Counted from the stretch's first letter, positions 37,162 to 45,307 are shown. The stretch: DNA of 64,000 nt from CAZGZD01 sp964530005 (GCA_964530005.1 CAZGZD010000002.1:5282-69281), one strand, 5' to 3'. Numbers and translations: made by a program. The notes: generated from the letters alone by a model not told the origin.

Positions 37162-38649
37162 TCAATTCTTTCTTTTATATACTACGATATCGGCTGTATT
37201 GTAAATCCTCTCAAATCTTTTATTTTGAATTAAGTGTTTCATATAATCAGCAGCATGTGGCCGGGCGGGCAGTACCTCAGACTGCGCAACCACTACATAT
37301 TGGGCCGCTTCATATTTATCTATTCCTTTTAGTATATCACCGTCAGTCAAACCCATCTCGGAAAAATAAGAATCAAATAAAAAATTATATTAAATACGTC
37401 TATTGGTAAAAAAGGGGGCGAGCTGAGGAGTAGTCGAGACCACAATCGAATCATCAGCCAGTTGACGCTGCCACTTTCGCACTGATGATAGCTTATCATT
37501 TTCGACATCTGCCAATATGTACTTAGATTTATCACCAAGATATGGAAAAGGGGAGTAAAGACGAATACTTCGGGCAAAGCAAAAAAAAGTAATTACTATA
37601 AATCCCGCAACAATCAGCCAATTTCGATCAAACTTTCCTCGAATATATGAAAACCCGTATATTGCAGCAATCACAATGAAGGGTATGGTGAGTGCATTGT
37701 AGTGGAAATTAACTGACCGCAGATTAGGATTTGCACTGAGAAGATTGATCAGTATTTCAGGTGAGGAAATCGCCACAATATGTGGGGCAAAAAGCACAAA
37801 AGGAAAGTAGGGGATAATAAGCTGAAAAAGATATTCAATGCGCGTGGGATCAAATATATGGGACAGGACACTCAAAGGATTTCGAATAAGGCCAGACAAG
37901 ACTCCACCTGATGAATCGCCATACTGCCGAAAGTACCGAAGGTAAAAAGAGTCTGCAGCGCGGCTACCTGGAATAATTACAAACACCGTCACCATAAAAA
38001 ACACTATCCCAGTGACAGATGTGATAATGCCGAATTTTTTCTCTTTTTTAAAAAGATACATGTACAGACCAAAAAAGCTTATGACAAGTCCAACGTGCTC
38101 TTTTGTCATAAGGCTCAATATCATAAAAAAATAACTCCATCCAAAGCGCCGTACACTGGCAAAATAATACATATAAAGCAGGAATGTGGTCGCAAATGCG
38201 ACTCCGTGCACATCAAACATATTCTGACGACTAACCGGAAAATAAAGAAGATACGACGCGGCAAACACAAGACCCCACGTACTCGACTTCAACACACGCG
38301 CAGCAATGAGAAATACAGCCACCGCGCCAAGTGCGAGTACTACAGTCTGAAAAATAAGCAATGTCTGGGGCCCGCTATAGATCCAATAAAAAGGAGCGGC
38401 AAGCACCAGAATTGGATCAAAATGTATAGCAAATCGCGATATATTCGCACGAAAGCCTTGGTTGGTCATCTCAAGTATGCGCCCATGCGCGGTATTGTGC
38501 ACCACCTGATTCATAATACCAAGGTCATAATAATACGAGCCAAAAGAATCCATGCGATTAATCGCCATAATAGAGATCAAAACGCAGTATAGGGCTATAA
38601 AGCAGGATAAAGCGATTAAATGCCAGTGAGCTTTTAGTGACTTAATCAT
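37162..38649 (-). pseudogene. DUF2079 membrane protein, interrupted by an in-frame stop
   Basis: The region encodes one 495-codon polytopic protein with about 10 helices. It starts at 38649 with a helix and MDSFGSYYYDLGIMNQ, then HFDPILVLAAPFYWIYSG, the marks of DUF2079 (GT-C-like, possibly glycosyltransferases). After codon 419 the frame meets TAA at 37392-37390. Reading on in the same frame gives YNFLFDSYFSEMGLTDGD and then a tail AAQYVVVAQSEV ... IVVYKRKN, which is the normal family C-terminus. There is no frameshift, only one stop. Alternatives are a sequencing or assembly error, a real nonsense mutation, or a split gene with a 64-residue second product from ATG 37356. First half 37390-38649, second 37162-37356. 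Confidence 0.75.
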
Positions 38650-38652
38650 AAT

Positions 38653-39591
38653 CTACTTGTTGCCTGAGTGGAACTTTGCATGTATCTGTTTGAGTTGCGG
38701 ATTGGTAACGTGAGTGTATATCTGAGTTGTGGAGATATTTTTATGTCCAAGCATCTCCTGTACGGATCTAAGGTCTGCCCCATGCATAAGTAAGTCTGTC
38801 GCAAAGCTATGTCGAAGCACATGCGGACCTATTCGAAAAAGAATTCCTGCCTTTTTGCGATATTTGTCAATCATTCGTTCGACTGAGCGGGCTGAAAGTC
38901 TGAGCTTCTCAACTGTAAGCTCTTCTTTGGCTTTAGGACCACTATAACGAATAAAAAGGGGAGAGTAGGCATCAGAGCGAACTTCAAAATATCGTCTTAT
39001 CCAGTCTGTAGCTATACGGGACAAAAATACAACCCTTGCCTTTCCTCCTTTTCCGACAACTCCGAACTCCGATGTCTCAAGATTGACCTGATCTCGATTG
39101 AGCCCCACAAGCTCGCTGACCCGAAGCCCTGTTGAAAAAAGCACCTCAAGGATCGTGCGATCCCGAAGCCCTCTTTCGCTTTTTGTATCAATGATCTTAA
39201 AAAGACGCGCAAGTTCATCCTCTGATAAGAATTTGATTGTCCGATCTCTTTGCTTACCAAGCTCAACTACCTCGGGAGGCACTACAGCAACCTTTTGCTT
39301 AATCAAGTAGCGAAGAAACGATCTCAGTGCTACCAGGAAGTAGTTTTGGGTTTGTCTCTTTAGCGCGCCTTTAACTGGATTTTTATAAGTATGTGAGAGA
39401 TAGAGGCGGAAAGATCGAATGATCTCATCATCTATCTTTTCAACCTCAAAATCCTCGGCGTTTCGGCTTTTCAAAAGCCAGTTCTGGAAAAACAAAAGAT
39501 AGTATCCATACATCTTTACTGTTTTCTCAGATAGATTGCGATCAAGCTCACAATACTCAAGAAATCGAAGCACAGCCTCTTTTAGCCCCAT
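38653..39591 (-). CDS. Tyrosine recombinase, XerC/XerD-like
   Basis: About 312 residues from the ATG at 39591-39589 (MGLKEAVLRFLEY), which is the usual N-terminus; the open frame extends to 39630. The SAM-like N-terminal DNA-binding domain covers residues 1-100. All catalytic residues are visible: Arg in TGLRVSELVGL, Lys in GKGGKARVV, His-x-x-Arg in HVLRHSFATDL, His in LGHKNISTTQIYTHV and the nucleophilic Tyr in that same segment. It may resolve chromosome dimers or act on a mobile unit; no att site was seen. Unusually it is the first gene of the reverse glycan operon, 3 bp before the DUF2079 gene. Confidence 0.88.
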   Translation of the reverse strand: MGLKEAVLRFLEYCELDRNLSEKTVKMYGYYLLFFQNWLLKSRNAEDFEVEKIDDEIIRSFRLYLSHTYKNPVKGALKRQTQNYFLVALRSFLRYLIKQKVAVVPPEVVELGKQRDRTIKFLSEDELARLFKIIDTKSERGLRDRTILEVLFSTGLRVSELVGLNRDQVNLETSEFGVVGKGGKARVVFLSRIATDWIRRYFEVRSDAYSPLFIRYSGPKAKEELTVEKLRLSARSVERMIDKYRKKAGILFRIGPHVLRHSFATDLLMHGADLRSVQEMLGHKNISTTQIYTHVTNPQLKQIHAKFHSGNK

Positions 39592-39717
39592 ACAATTCAT
39601 ATTAAACGACATCTGATGCAAAATCAACATCCATCATCTTATATTTAGACCTATATTTTTATAAATATGCTACACTATCCACGATAAATAGATTGTTATA
39701 AAGCCATTCATTGATTT

Positions 39718-41337
39718 ATGGTTCTCGAAATAACACCAAAATACAGGTACAACTATGAGAAACTCCGAGATCTTGGCCTGCCAACTATATTTGATCAACC
39801 CACTCCATCTCACCCTTTTAGAAATAAGGCAAAAAAAATTTATAGTTACGCCTGGCGAGGCGCAGCTGTTGCATTAACGACAATCTTGAGCATAAACGCA
39901 TTTGCCCATACTACTTTTGAATCTGGAGCAACCGAATATGAATCGAGCGCAAGGATAGCTTCTCCTTTTGATATTGATTTTGATCATGGCATATTACCTC
40001 GCGTAAGTATAAATCGTAATGATCTGGCAGGATACAGTCAGATAGATCTTGGTCCTGCTGGCAACATTAATTTTGACACTTTTGATGCGCCAGCAGTTGT
40101 CACAATCAATCCCGTTATTCAAAGACCAAGTAGTGATGAATTATCATCGTTTGCTCAAAATCCACAAGGAGAAATACATAGGATTTACGCACCTTCAGCG
40201 CACGATCTTGAGCAAAATGCAAATGACCTCAAAGATACTATAGAATATTCTGGACTTGCTGGAGCCACATTTGGCATAATTTCGCTCTTGGCAATTGACG
40301 CACTTCGTAAAAAATCAGTTCGCGAACAGCTTACTAAGAATTTTCTAACTCCTATGTTTGTCGTTGGCCTCCTTGGTATCACAATGGTTCACCAGGTAGA
40401 AAGCACATTGGACTCAGGACTCCAAAACCCTCAGTTTGAAGGACTTGTGAGTCTATACCCAAATATTCAAGAAAGAGTCAATGATACTATTTCAAATCTT
40501 GACGATGTCAGTGCGCAAGCTGCTGGATCAATGACCGCGGTGCTAAAACTACTTGAGTCGCTTGAAGGAATTGATTATTTAGGCGGAGAAACTACAACCA
40601 ATGTCTTATATTTCGCCAATTCTGAATGCCTACCTGGTGTATTCAGCACACTGCAGGACATTATCGCTCAGGGAGTACATGCTGACGGGATAATCATTGG
40701 AGGAAATACGTCTGTTGCAGGCAGAGACAACCCTGCCGAACGCTTTTGTGTAAACGATATAGAGGGATTTAATCAGGAGGTATTATACACATTAGGATCA
40801 GCTGATGGCCCTGCAACAAGAAGTCTTATTCGTGAGATGAACAATACACACCCACTTGATGGACAGGTTCAGCGGATAGGGGATTTGCGCGGAATTGGTA
40901 GCGATTTCCCACAAGTACCTAGAAGCACGAGTCGTGAAGATAGACTTGCTCAAGACGCAGACGAGTTACTTACAGAGCTCGTGTATGCCAATGGCGGGCA
41001 TCCTTTTGACATTGTTGTTGTAGACGATATAGCCAGTGCAGAAAAAATAATCGGCAAAGTTAGTCTTATACTTGTAGCCTCAGGAGAAGCTAGATTTGAG
41101 ACTAGAGACGGCACACTTATAGTCTCATCAGGTGATGGAGGAGGTGGGGGTCTTGAGGCCTTTCTTAATGGTGGTACATCAGCTCAATTTGCTCATGTCC
41201 TTCACTTTGATAAAAATACTCAACGATTAATAGCTATTACCACAATTGAGTTTCAAGTGCTTGAAGGTGAATTGCGCCTTACTGTGAAAAGTTGTGCTAT
41301 ATCGGAGGATAATGAAGCTCTCTGTCCTGCTGCATAA
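39718..41337 (+). CDS. Membrane protein resembling a metallophosphoesterase that has lost its metal ligands
   Basis: A 539-residue protein with an N-terminal helix (about 45-63), an external region, two helices (178-195 and 209-226), then a domain of about 250 residues. The order matches large membrane-anchored metallophosphoesterases: VLYFANSECLP (297-307) for VLHVSDxHxxP, DGIIIGGNTS (323-332) for a GDxT strand, LGSAD (359-363) for GNHD, PFDIVVVDDIASAEKIIGKVSLILVASGEAR (split at 429-459) for VH..AGHTH, and GTLIVSSGDGGGGGLEAF for the late Gly-rich turn. In every motif the metal-binding Asp or His is replaced. This is a comparison from memory. If right, the protein is a pseudoenzyme. It stands alone, ending 5 bp before tRNA-Leu on the other strand. 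Confidence 0.55.
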   Translation: MVLEITPKYRYNYEKLRDLGLPTIFDQPTPSHPFRNKAKKIYSYAWRGAAVALTTILSINAFAHTTFESGATEYESSARIASPFDIDFDHGILPRVSINRNDLAGYSQIDLGPAGNINFDTFDAPAVVTINPVIQRPSSDELSSFAQNPQGEIHRIYAPSAHDLEQNANDLKDTIEYSGLAGATFGIISLLAIDALRKKSVREQLTKNFLTPMFVVGLLGITMVHQVESTLDSGLQNPQFEGLVSLYPNIQERVNDTISNLDDVSAQAAGSMTAVLKLLESLEGIDYLGGETTTNVLYFANSECLPGVFSTLQDIIAQGVHADGIIIGGNTSVAGRDNPAERFCVNDIEGFNQEVLYTLGSADGPATRSLIREMNNTHPLDGQVQRIGDLRGIGSDFPQVPRSTSREDRLAQDADELLTELVYANGGHPFDIVVVDDIASAEKIIGKVSLILVASGEARFETRDGTLIVSSGDGGGGGLEAFLNGGTSAQFAHVLHFDKNTQRLIAITTIEFQVLEGELRLTVKSCAISEDNEALCPAA

Positions 41338-41341
41338 AATG

Positions 41342-41424
41342 TGCCGGGGAGAGGAGTTGAACCTCCACGCCCTTGCGGGCACAGGATCCTAAATCCTGCG
41401 CGTCTGCCATTCCGCCACCCCGGC
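41342..41424 (-). tRNA. tRNA-Leu (anticodon TAG)
   Basis: Class II tRNA on the minus strand. The acceptor stem is GCCGGGG/CCCCGGC with discriminator A, the anticodon arm CAGGA-TTTAGGA-TCCTG shows TAG, a variable arm GTGCCCGCAAGGGCGT forms its own stem, and the T arm is GGAGG-TTCAACT-CCTCT. The next bases read C-A, so no 3' CCA is encoded, unlike the tRNA-Gly and tRNA-Ser of this window. It overlaps nothing but ends 4 bases from the metallophosphoesterase-like gene stop. Confidence 0.95.
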
Positions 41425-41504
41425 TTTTAAAGATAGTCAATATTATAGCAACTCCGAATGAGTTAGAAGCTTGATAAAGAAAAACAGAGTATAAGAAGTC
41501 CGCC

Positions 41505-42335
41505 CTAATTGTGGCCCAAGGTAAAGCTTACAATATCTGATGGATCACTAACCTGTCCATTATTCCCCACAGCTCGAATGCGGGCTTCAAGATGAAGTGG
41601 TGGCGAAGCGCTGGTCGGGGCAGTGGCGGTAATAGTCGTTGCAGGAGATACGCCATCGACAAATACAGTCCAATTCGCTGATCCTTCCACTTTATATTCT
41701 AATTTATAGTCAACAATTGGCAACCTCTCTGCATTGTCCGGCCTACTCCAGCTGGCAGTTATTTGACCTGTACCGACTGTCACCTGAAGATTTTGAGGAG
41801 AGGATGGCTTGTATGCTGGCACTTGTGGAATTGTATATTGCACGATATTTGAAGGATTACTCAGGACATCGACATCTTTGAACTTTGCCCGAACACGTGC
41901 TTCCATGTCCATAGCTGTAACCACCTCATCATTTAAATATAAATCAATTGATGTCGTTGTCTGAACCCCATCTTCATATACATGCCAACTATTATCATTC
42001 GGTAGTCGATACTCAATAATATAATCCTCAACTACTCCACCTGTCGTCGGGGCGCTCCACGTAGCATTGACACGATCACCGCTGACATTAACCTGAAAAT
42101 CAGAGGGTGTTGAGCTGGGATTCGGAGTAGGGGAAGGATTCGGATTCGAAATTGGATATCGCTCACTCGCACGACCATATAGATTAATTCCAGATTGTGA
42201 CAATAAGTAAGCTGAAGGAAATACCAATAATGCAAGCACCATAAGGGAGAGCGTGGCTTTTTTACTTACCGATAGTTGGCCCCAGCTTGCGCGAATCTTA
42301 AGTAATCTTAATTTAAGGCCTGAGTGGATATCCAT
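41505..42335 (-). CDS. Membrane-anchored protein with two fibronectin type III domains
   Basis: About 276 residues from the ATG at 42335-42333 (the frame reaches 42356). A cytoplasmic start, one helix (ATLSLMVLALLVFPSAYLL) and a Pro/Asn/Ser-rich linker precede two FN3 domains of about 90 residues: the first contains VNATWSAPTTGGVVEDYIIEYR and the second ITASWSRPDNAERLPIVDYKLEYK, both with the Trp and Tyr typical of the fold. No sorting motif is present. It probably displays FN3 domains on the outside for adhesion or cell contact. It is divergent from the O-antigen-ligase-like gene, and a tRNA-Leu follows. Confidence 0.75.
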   Translation of the reverse strand: MDIHSGLKLRLLKIRASWGQLSVSKKATLSLMVLALLVFPSAYLLSQSGINLYGRASERYPISNPNPSPTPNPSSTPSDFQVNVSGDRVNATWSAPTTGGVVEDYIIEYRLPNDNSWHVYEDGVQTTTSIDLYLNDEVVTAMDMEARVRAKFKDVDVLSNPSNIVQYTIPQVPAYKPSSPQNLQVTVGTGQITASWSRPDNAERLPIVDYKLEYKVEGSANWTVFVDGVSPATTITATAPTSASPPLHLEARIRAVGNNGQVSDPSDIVSFTLGHN

Positions 42336-42373
42336 AATGTATGATATAGATATCAATATAGATATACTTATAT

Positions 42374-43561
42374 ATGTCTGTCAAGCGGATTTCACCACTT
42401 CTAATTGTATTCATTGCTGGCCTTCTGCTATCTCAATTTATCATCTGGCCTTGGTATATATATCCATTTGAGTTGCCACGAGTGTGGTTTGTACACCGAT
42501 GGATTGAGATCCTGCTTCTTACAGGAGTCGTCTTTGGTATTCCACACCTAAACCCACACAAGGAAGACTCACCACTTATTATGAGTGTGTTGATATTTTT
42601 TCTCATTGCTACATTCACAGCGCTTATTGGAATTGACCCCATTAAAAGTTTCTGGGGCAATTACTATCGCAATGATGGCCTCTTTAATCTGCTGCATCTT
42701 GTGGGACTATTTTTCTTTCTCAGTCTATTTTGGCGGGTGTCGTGGCAAAAACCGATAGTCACAGTATTTGCCATAGGGTGTATTGGCAATGCGGTCTTTG
42801 CACTAATTGTAGGTGTGGTAAATAATCATCTTCCACTTATTGGTTCATTTGGACATGCTAATTTCCTGGCAGGCTATCTGGCCGTGACAGCTCCTTTTGT
42901 GCTCTGGCGTATTCGAATATCAGCCGCCACGTGGAAAAAAGCCCTGTGGACGGCTGGCTTTTGCTTGGTGAGCATTGCGCTTGGACTTACATTTTCAGTA
43001 GGCGGTCTTGTAGGTCTTAGTGTTGTTGGACTTACAATCATCCTGGGACACCGAGGCATATCACACAAAAAAATATTTTTTGTACTCATTGTACTCGCCG
43101 TACTTGCAGCTTGCGGATTTTTTATTAAAGAATCAACGAGGTCATCTTTCAACCCTGAGTCCAGAAATCGTATCGTAGCCAGAGCCCTAATTGCCTCAAC
43201 GGCTCGACCACTCACTGGTTGGGGATGGTCTAATTTCGATTACGCATTTGACCAGACTCCTTGGCCGATCAAACTTCAGCATGATCGTTATATCGACAAG
43301 GCACATTCCCAACTTCTTGAGATACTCGTGACCACTGGAATCATCGGTCTACTCGTATATCTTGGCATCATAGGGCGAGTTGTGTGGCGATTTGCACGCG
43401 AGCGAGAAATAAGCATTTTCCTTTTTGCTGCTTTTGCAGCATACATCATCCATGCTCAGACCAATGTCTTTTCAATCTCTGAGGAGCTCATATTCTGGAT
43501 TATTGCTGGGCAGATAGCGAGTCATATCACGACACATAAAGTTGAAGATCAAAAGAAATAA
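42374..43561 (+). CDS. O-antigen ligase/polymerase-like membrane protein (Wzy/WaaL family)
   Basis: A 395-residue polytopic protein with about 11 helices. The N-terminal PFELPRVWFVHRWIEIL region and the segment GSFGHANFLAGYLAVTAPFVL resemble the ligase family, and RPLTGWGWSNFDYAF with a large periplasmic-type loop near HSQLLEILVTTGIIGLLVY contains the His/Arg-rich motif that binds the lipid-linked glycan. Homologues polymerise or transfer glycans to a lipid or protein acceptor. No lipid A is expected here, so a glycoprotein or teichoic-type polymer acceptor is likely. It is monocistronic and ends near a 26-bp palindrome. Confidence 0.75.
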   Translation: MSVKRISPLLIVFIAGLLLSQFIIWPWYIYPFELPRVWFVHRWIEILLLTGVVFGIPHLNPHKEDSPLIMSVLIFFLIATFTALIGIDPIKSFWGNYYRNDGLFNLLHLVGLFFFLSLFWRVSWQKPIVTVFAIGCIGNAVFALIVGVVNNHLPLIGSFGHANFLAGYLAVTAPFVLWRIRISAATWKKALWTAGFCLVSIALGLTFSVGGLVGLSVVGLTIILGHRGISHKKIFFVLIVLAVLAACGFFIKESTRSSFNPESRNRIVARALIASTARPLTGWGWSNFDYAFDQTPWPIKLQHDRYIDKAHSQLLEILVTTGIIGLLVYLGIIGRVVWRFAREREISIFLFAAFAAYIIHAQTNVFSISEELIFWIIAGQIASHITTHKVEDQKK

Positions 43562-43568
43562 GGAGCAG

Positions 43569-43594
43569 AGTAGATCTAAGATCTTAGATCTACT
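43569..43594. repeat. Perfect 26-bp palindrome in a convergent intergenic region
   Basis: The 13-base arm AGTAGATCTAAGA is followed with no spacer by its exact reverse complement TCTTAGATCTACT. It lies 8 bp after the ligase-like stop (43561) and 33 bp before the mscL stop (43627), both genes running toward it. In RNA it could form an 11-bp stem with a GATC loop for either strand. No T-run follows it in either direction, so it is not a standard intrinsic terminator; a bidirectional transcript end or a protein-binding site are both possible. Confidence 0.6.
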
Positions 43595-43626
43595 AATTCA
43601 AAGTAAATGTTAGTCTCCCAACTACA

Positions 43627-43929
43627 TTATTTATTTTTCTTATCTACCTGATCAAGCTTAAGGAGCTTGACTCCAAAATAGACAACAAATGCAATCACGA
43701 GAAAGTCGATTGTTGTCGAGAGAAAACTACCCCACATCAGCCGCACCGGCCCAACCTGAAGATATGCAGCACGTAGTCCTCCAGCTTTGCCAAGGGCAAT
43801 GCCGATTATTGGATTAATAATATCAGTGACCAAAGCGGTCACGACCTTTGATATTGAGCCACCCAGTATGAATCCCACAGCCAGCCCGATCACTCCTTGC
43901 CCACGGATAAATTCAATAAATCCTTTCAT
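43627..43929 (-). CDS. mscL: Large-conductance mechanosensitive channel
   Basis: A 100-residue protein with the two helices of MscL. The first, FIEFIRGQGVIGLAVGFILGGSIS, has the Arg-Gly-x-Val-x-x-Leu-Ala-Val-Gly pore motif, and the second, TIDFLVIAFVVYFGVKLL, precedes a short Lys-rich end. The periplasmic loop is short and the C-terminal helix bundle is missing compared with the roughly 135 residues of E. coli MscL, which is common in small-genome bacteria. The channel relieves turgor under osmotic shock. It is divergent from the small membrane protein downstream. Confidence 0.93.
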   Translation of the reverse strand: MKGFIEFIRGQGVIGLAVGFILGGSISKVVTALVTDIINPIIGIALGKAGGLRAAYLQVGPVRLMWGSFLSTTIDFLVIAFVVYFGVKLLKLDQVDKKNK

Positions 43930-44002
43930 ATGTTTTATTTCTTAAACTGATAAATTGACCACGATTATAACAACTAATATATACTATATATTATCAACTG
44001 AG

Positions 44003-44011
44003 AGGAGGTGA
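44003..44011 (+). promoter_or_regulatory. Near-perfect Shine-Dalgarno sequence
   Basis: AGGAGGTGA at these bases is fully complementary to the 16S rRNA tail and sits 8 bases before ATG 44020. Most other genes in this window have no comparable site. It fixes the start of the 66-residue gene at 44020 instead of the overlapping GTG at 44008, which lies inside the site. The strength suggests high translation of this small protein. Confidence 0.7.
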
Positions 44012-44019
44012 ATCAAAAT

Positions 44020-44220
44020 ATGCTTATGTTACTTGGTGGAATGATGAAGGCTGGTCGCGGTATCGGCCGAGGATATGGCGAGGGATCTATGATAGGCGCA
44101 GTCGGCGGAGCTGTTCCAATCATTCATTTAGTCCTTTCTCTTATCACGTGGGCTGCAGTTGTCGCAGTTCTTATCGCGCTCGCACGGCTCTTGTGGAAAA
44201 AAGGGAATAAGGTGAAGTAA
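44020..44220 (+). CDS. Small glycine-rich single-helix membrane protein, function unknown
   Basis: A 66-residue protein from ATG 44020. The first half is rich in Gly and Met (MMKAGRGIGRGYGEGSMIG) and basic residues; the second is one helix, IIHLVLSLITWAAVVAVLIAL, with a positive end (RLLWKKGNKVK). I do not recognise a family. The perfect Shine-Dalgarno upstream and the TATATA-rich segment around 43980 suggest strong expression. It stands alone between divergent mscL and the convergent DedA-Nudix gene (stop 5 bp away). A role as a small envelope or secretion component is possible but not supported further. Confidence 0.6.
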   Translation: MLMLLGGMMKAGRGIGRGYGEGSMIGAVGGAVPIIHLVLSLITWAAVVAVLIALARLLWKKGNKVK

Positions 44221-44225
44221 AAGAT

Positions 44226-45266
44226 TTATTTTATTTGCCTTTCAAAGTAAGCCTTTATAAAAGGCTCTGTTTTTAGTCGTAGAATTTCGTCGCGTGTGGC
44301 CCATTTATATGCTGAGTGTTCGTGGCTTATCAGTATCTTGTCACTCGCTATTTCTGCCTCATATATCGTGAACCTGTGGGTAGATCTTCCTTTTTGCTCA
44401 ATATCAATTTCCACAATATCCACAACACGGGTTACATGTACCTGAAAACCTGTCTCTTCCAATATCTCTCGTTGAATCCCTTTAATCGGGTCCTCATTTT
44501 TCTCCAATTTGCCGCCTGGAAAATCCCAATGATCTGGATAGTGATGTGAGTCTGAACTTCGAAGAAGAATAAGGTGTTTATCGTCTCGTGTCAAAAGCGC
44601 TTTCTGAATTAACTTTAAATTCTTCTTCTTTGGGCTCTTTTTCCAATTAACCCAAATACTAGCACCTACTATCTGACCTATGAGAAATATACATACAAGC
44701 GCGAACGTAAAAAACTGATTGTGAAGAAAATCATTGGCTGCACGTCCAAAATAGTATGCAGGAAGACCATACGCAATAGTTATAAGAATAGCGCTCAACG
44801 TCGTAAAGACAAGAAATGTGCCCAACTTATATTTAATCGTCCCATAAATCAGAGCAACATATTTACCCACGACTGGAATAAATCTTCCCCAAATTAGAAA
44901 CATCAGCCCATGTTTTTTAAGAAATCCCTCTCCGCGATCTATAGCTGAACCAATTTTTGCGCTATGGATATGAAACCACCGAACAGCTTTGTTTCCACCG
45001 AAAAATCCTATCACGTAGAGAATGATGTCGGATGTAATACCACCAGCTGTGGCAACAATTAGTGTGGGTAAAAGCTGCAATTGGCCTGTCGTGACAAGTC
45101 CTATACCAAGCAGAAGTCCAAAAGGAGACCCAGAATGGTCAATCACCGAAAAAATAAATACCCCCAAATATCCGTACTGGCTTACAAACTCATTCACATT
45201 GATAATTGTATCATCATCGGATCTGATAGGGGATAAGTTGAAAGATACGACCAATGACCGAAACAA
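44226..45266 (-). CDS. DedA-family membrane protein fused to a Nudix hydrolase
   Basis: A 346-residue protein in two parts. The first (about 25-215) is a DedA/VTT domain: FIFSVIDHSGSPFGLLLGIG, GGITSDIILYVIGFFGG, then GRFIPVVGKYVALIYG with the conserved Arg-Phe-Pro-like motif and five or six helices. The last helix is followed by a basic linker KKSPKKKNLK and a Nudix domain with the box GGKLEKNEDPIKGIQREILEETGF read as G-x5-E-x7-REILEE-x-G. VIRLLRSS-type strands and a DHWDFPGG entry precede it. DedA proteins are lipid (C55-phosphate or phospholipid) scramblases. Start uncertain: the frame opens with TTG at 45266, and a GTG at 45197 would also fit. Confidence 0.85.
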   Translation of the reverse strand: MFRSLVVSFNLSPIRSDDDTIINVNEFVSQYGYLGVFIFSVIDHSGSPFGLLLGIGLVTTGQLQLLPTLIVATAGGITSDIILYVIGFFGGNKAVRWFHIHSAKIGSAIDRGEGFLKKHGLMFLIWGRFIPVVGKYVALIYGTIKYKLGTFLVFTTLSAILITIAYGLPAYYFGRAANDFLHNQFFTFALVCIFLIGQIVGASIWVNWKKSPKKKNLKLIQKALLTRDDKHLILLRSSDSHHYPDHWDFPGGKLEKNEDPIKGIQREILEETGFQVHVTRVVDIVEIDIEQKGRSTHRFTIYEAEIASDKILISHEHSAYKWATRDEILRLKTEPFIKAYFERQIK

Positions 45267-45278
45267 AGCTCTCTCTTA

Positions 45279-45307
45279 TTGAAAAAAAAGCCTCAATACG
45301 GTATACT
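45279..45307 (+). promoter_or_regulatory. Sigma-70-type promoter of the RND efflux operon
   Basis: TTGAAA at 45279-45284 and TATACT at 45302-45307 with a 17-base spacer, followed by ATG 45318 just ten bases beyond the -10 box, so the transcript would have a leader of about four bases. The 7-bp inverted repeat described separately spans the -10 box. Confidence 0.55.

Noticed and set aside
38095..38592. 165-codon plus-strand frame opposite the DUF2079 gene
   Set aside because: Basic, low-complexity translation with no domain; a mirror of the hydrophobic codons of the real gene.
37390..38649. Stop-codon reassignment (TAA read as an amino acid)
   Set aside because: TAA ends other genes in the window at expected places, and only one gene shows an internal TAA.
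38653..39591. Phage or integron integrase marking an integrated element
   Set aside because: The protein is Xer-like in length and motifs, no attachment-site duplication or phage genes were found, and it sits in an operon with glycan genes.
43569..43594. Standard intrinsic terminator
   Set aside because: The hairpin is good but neither strand has the T-run that should follow it.
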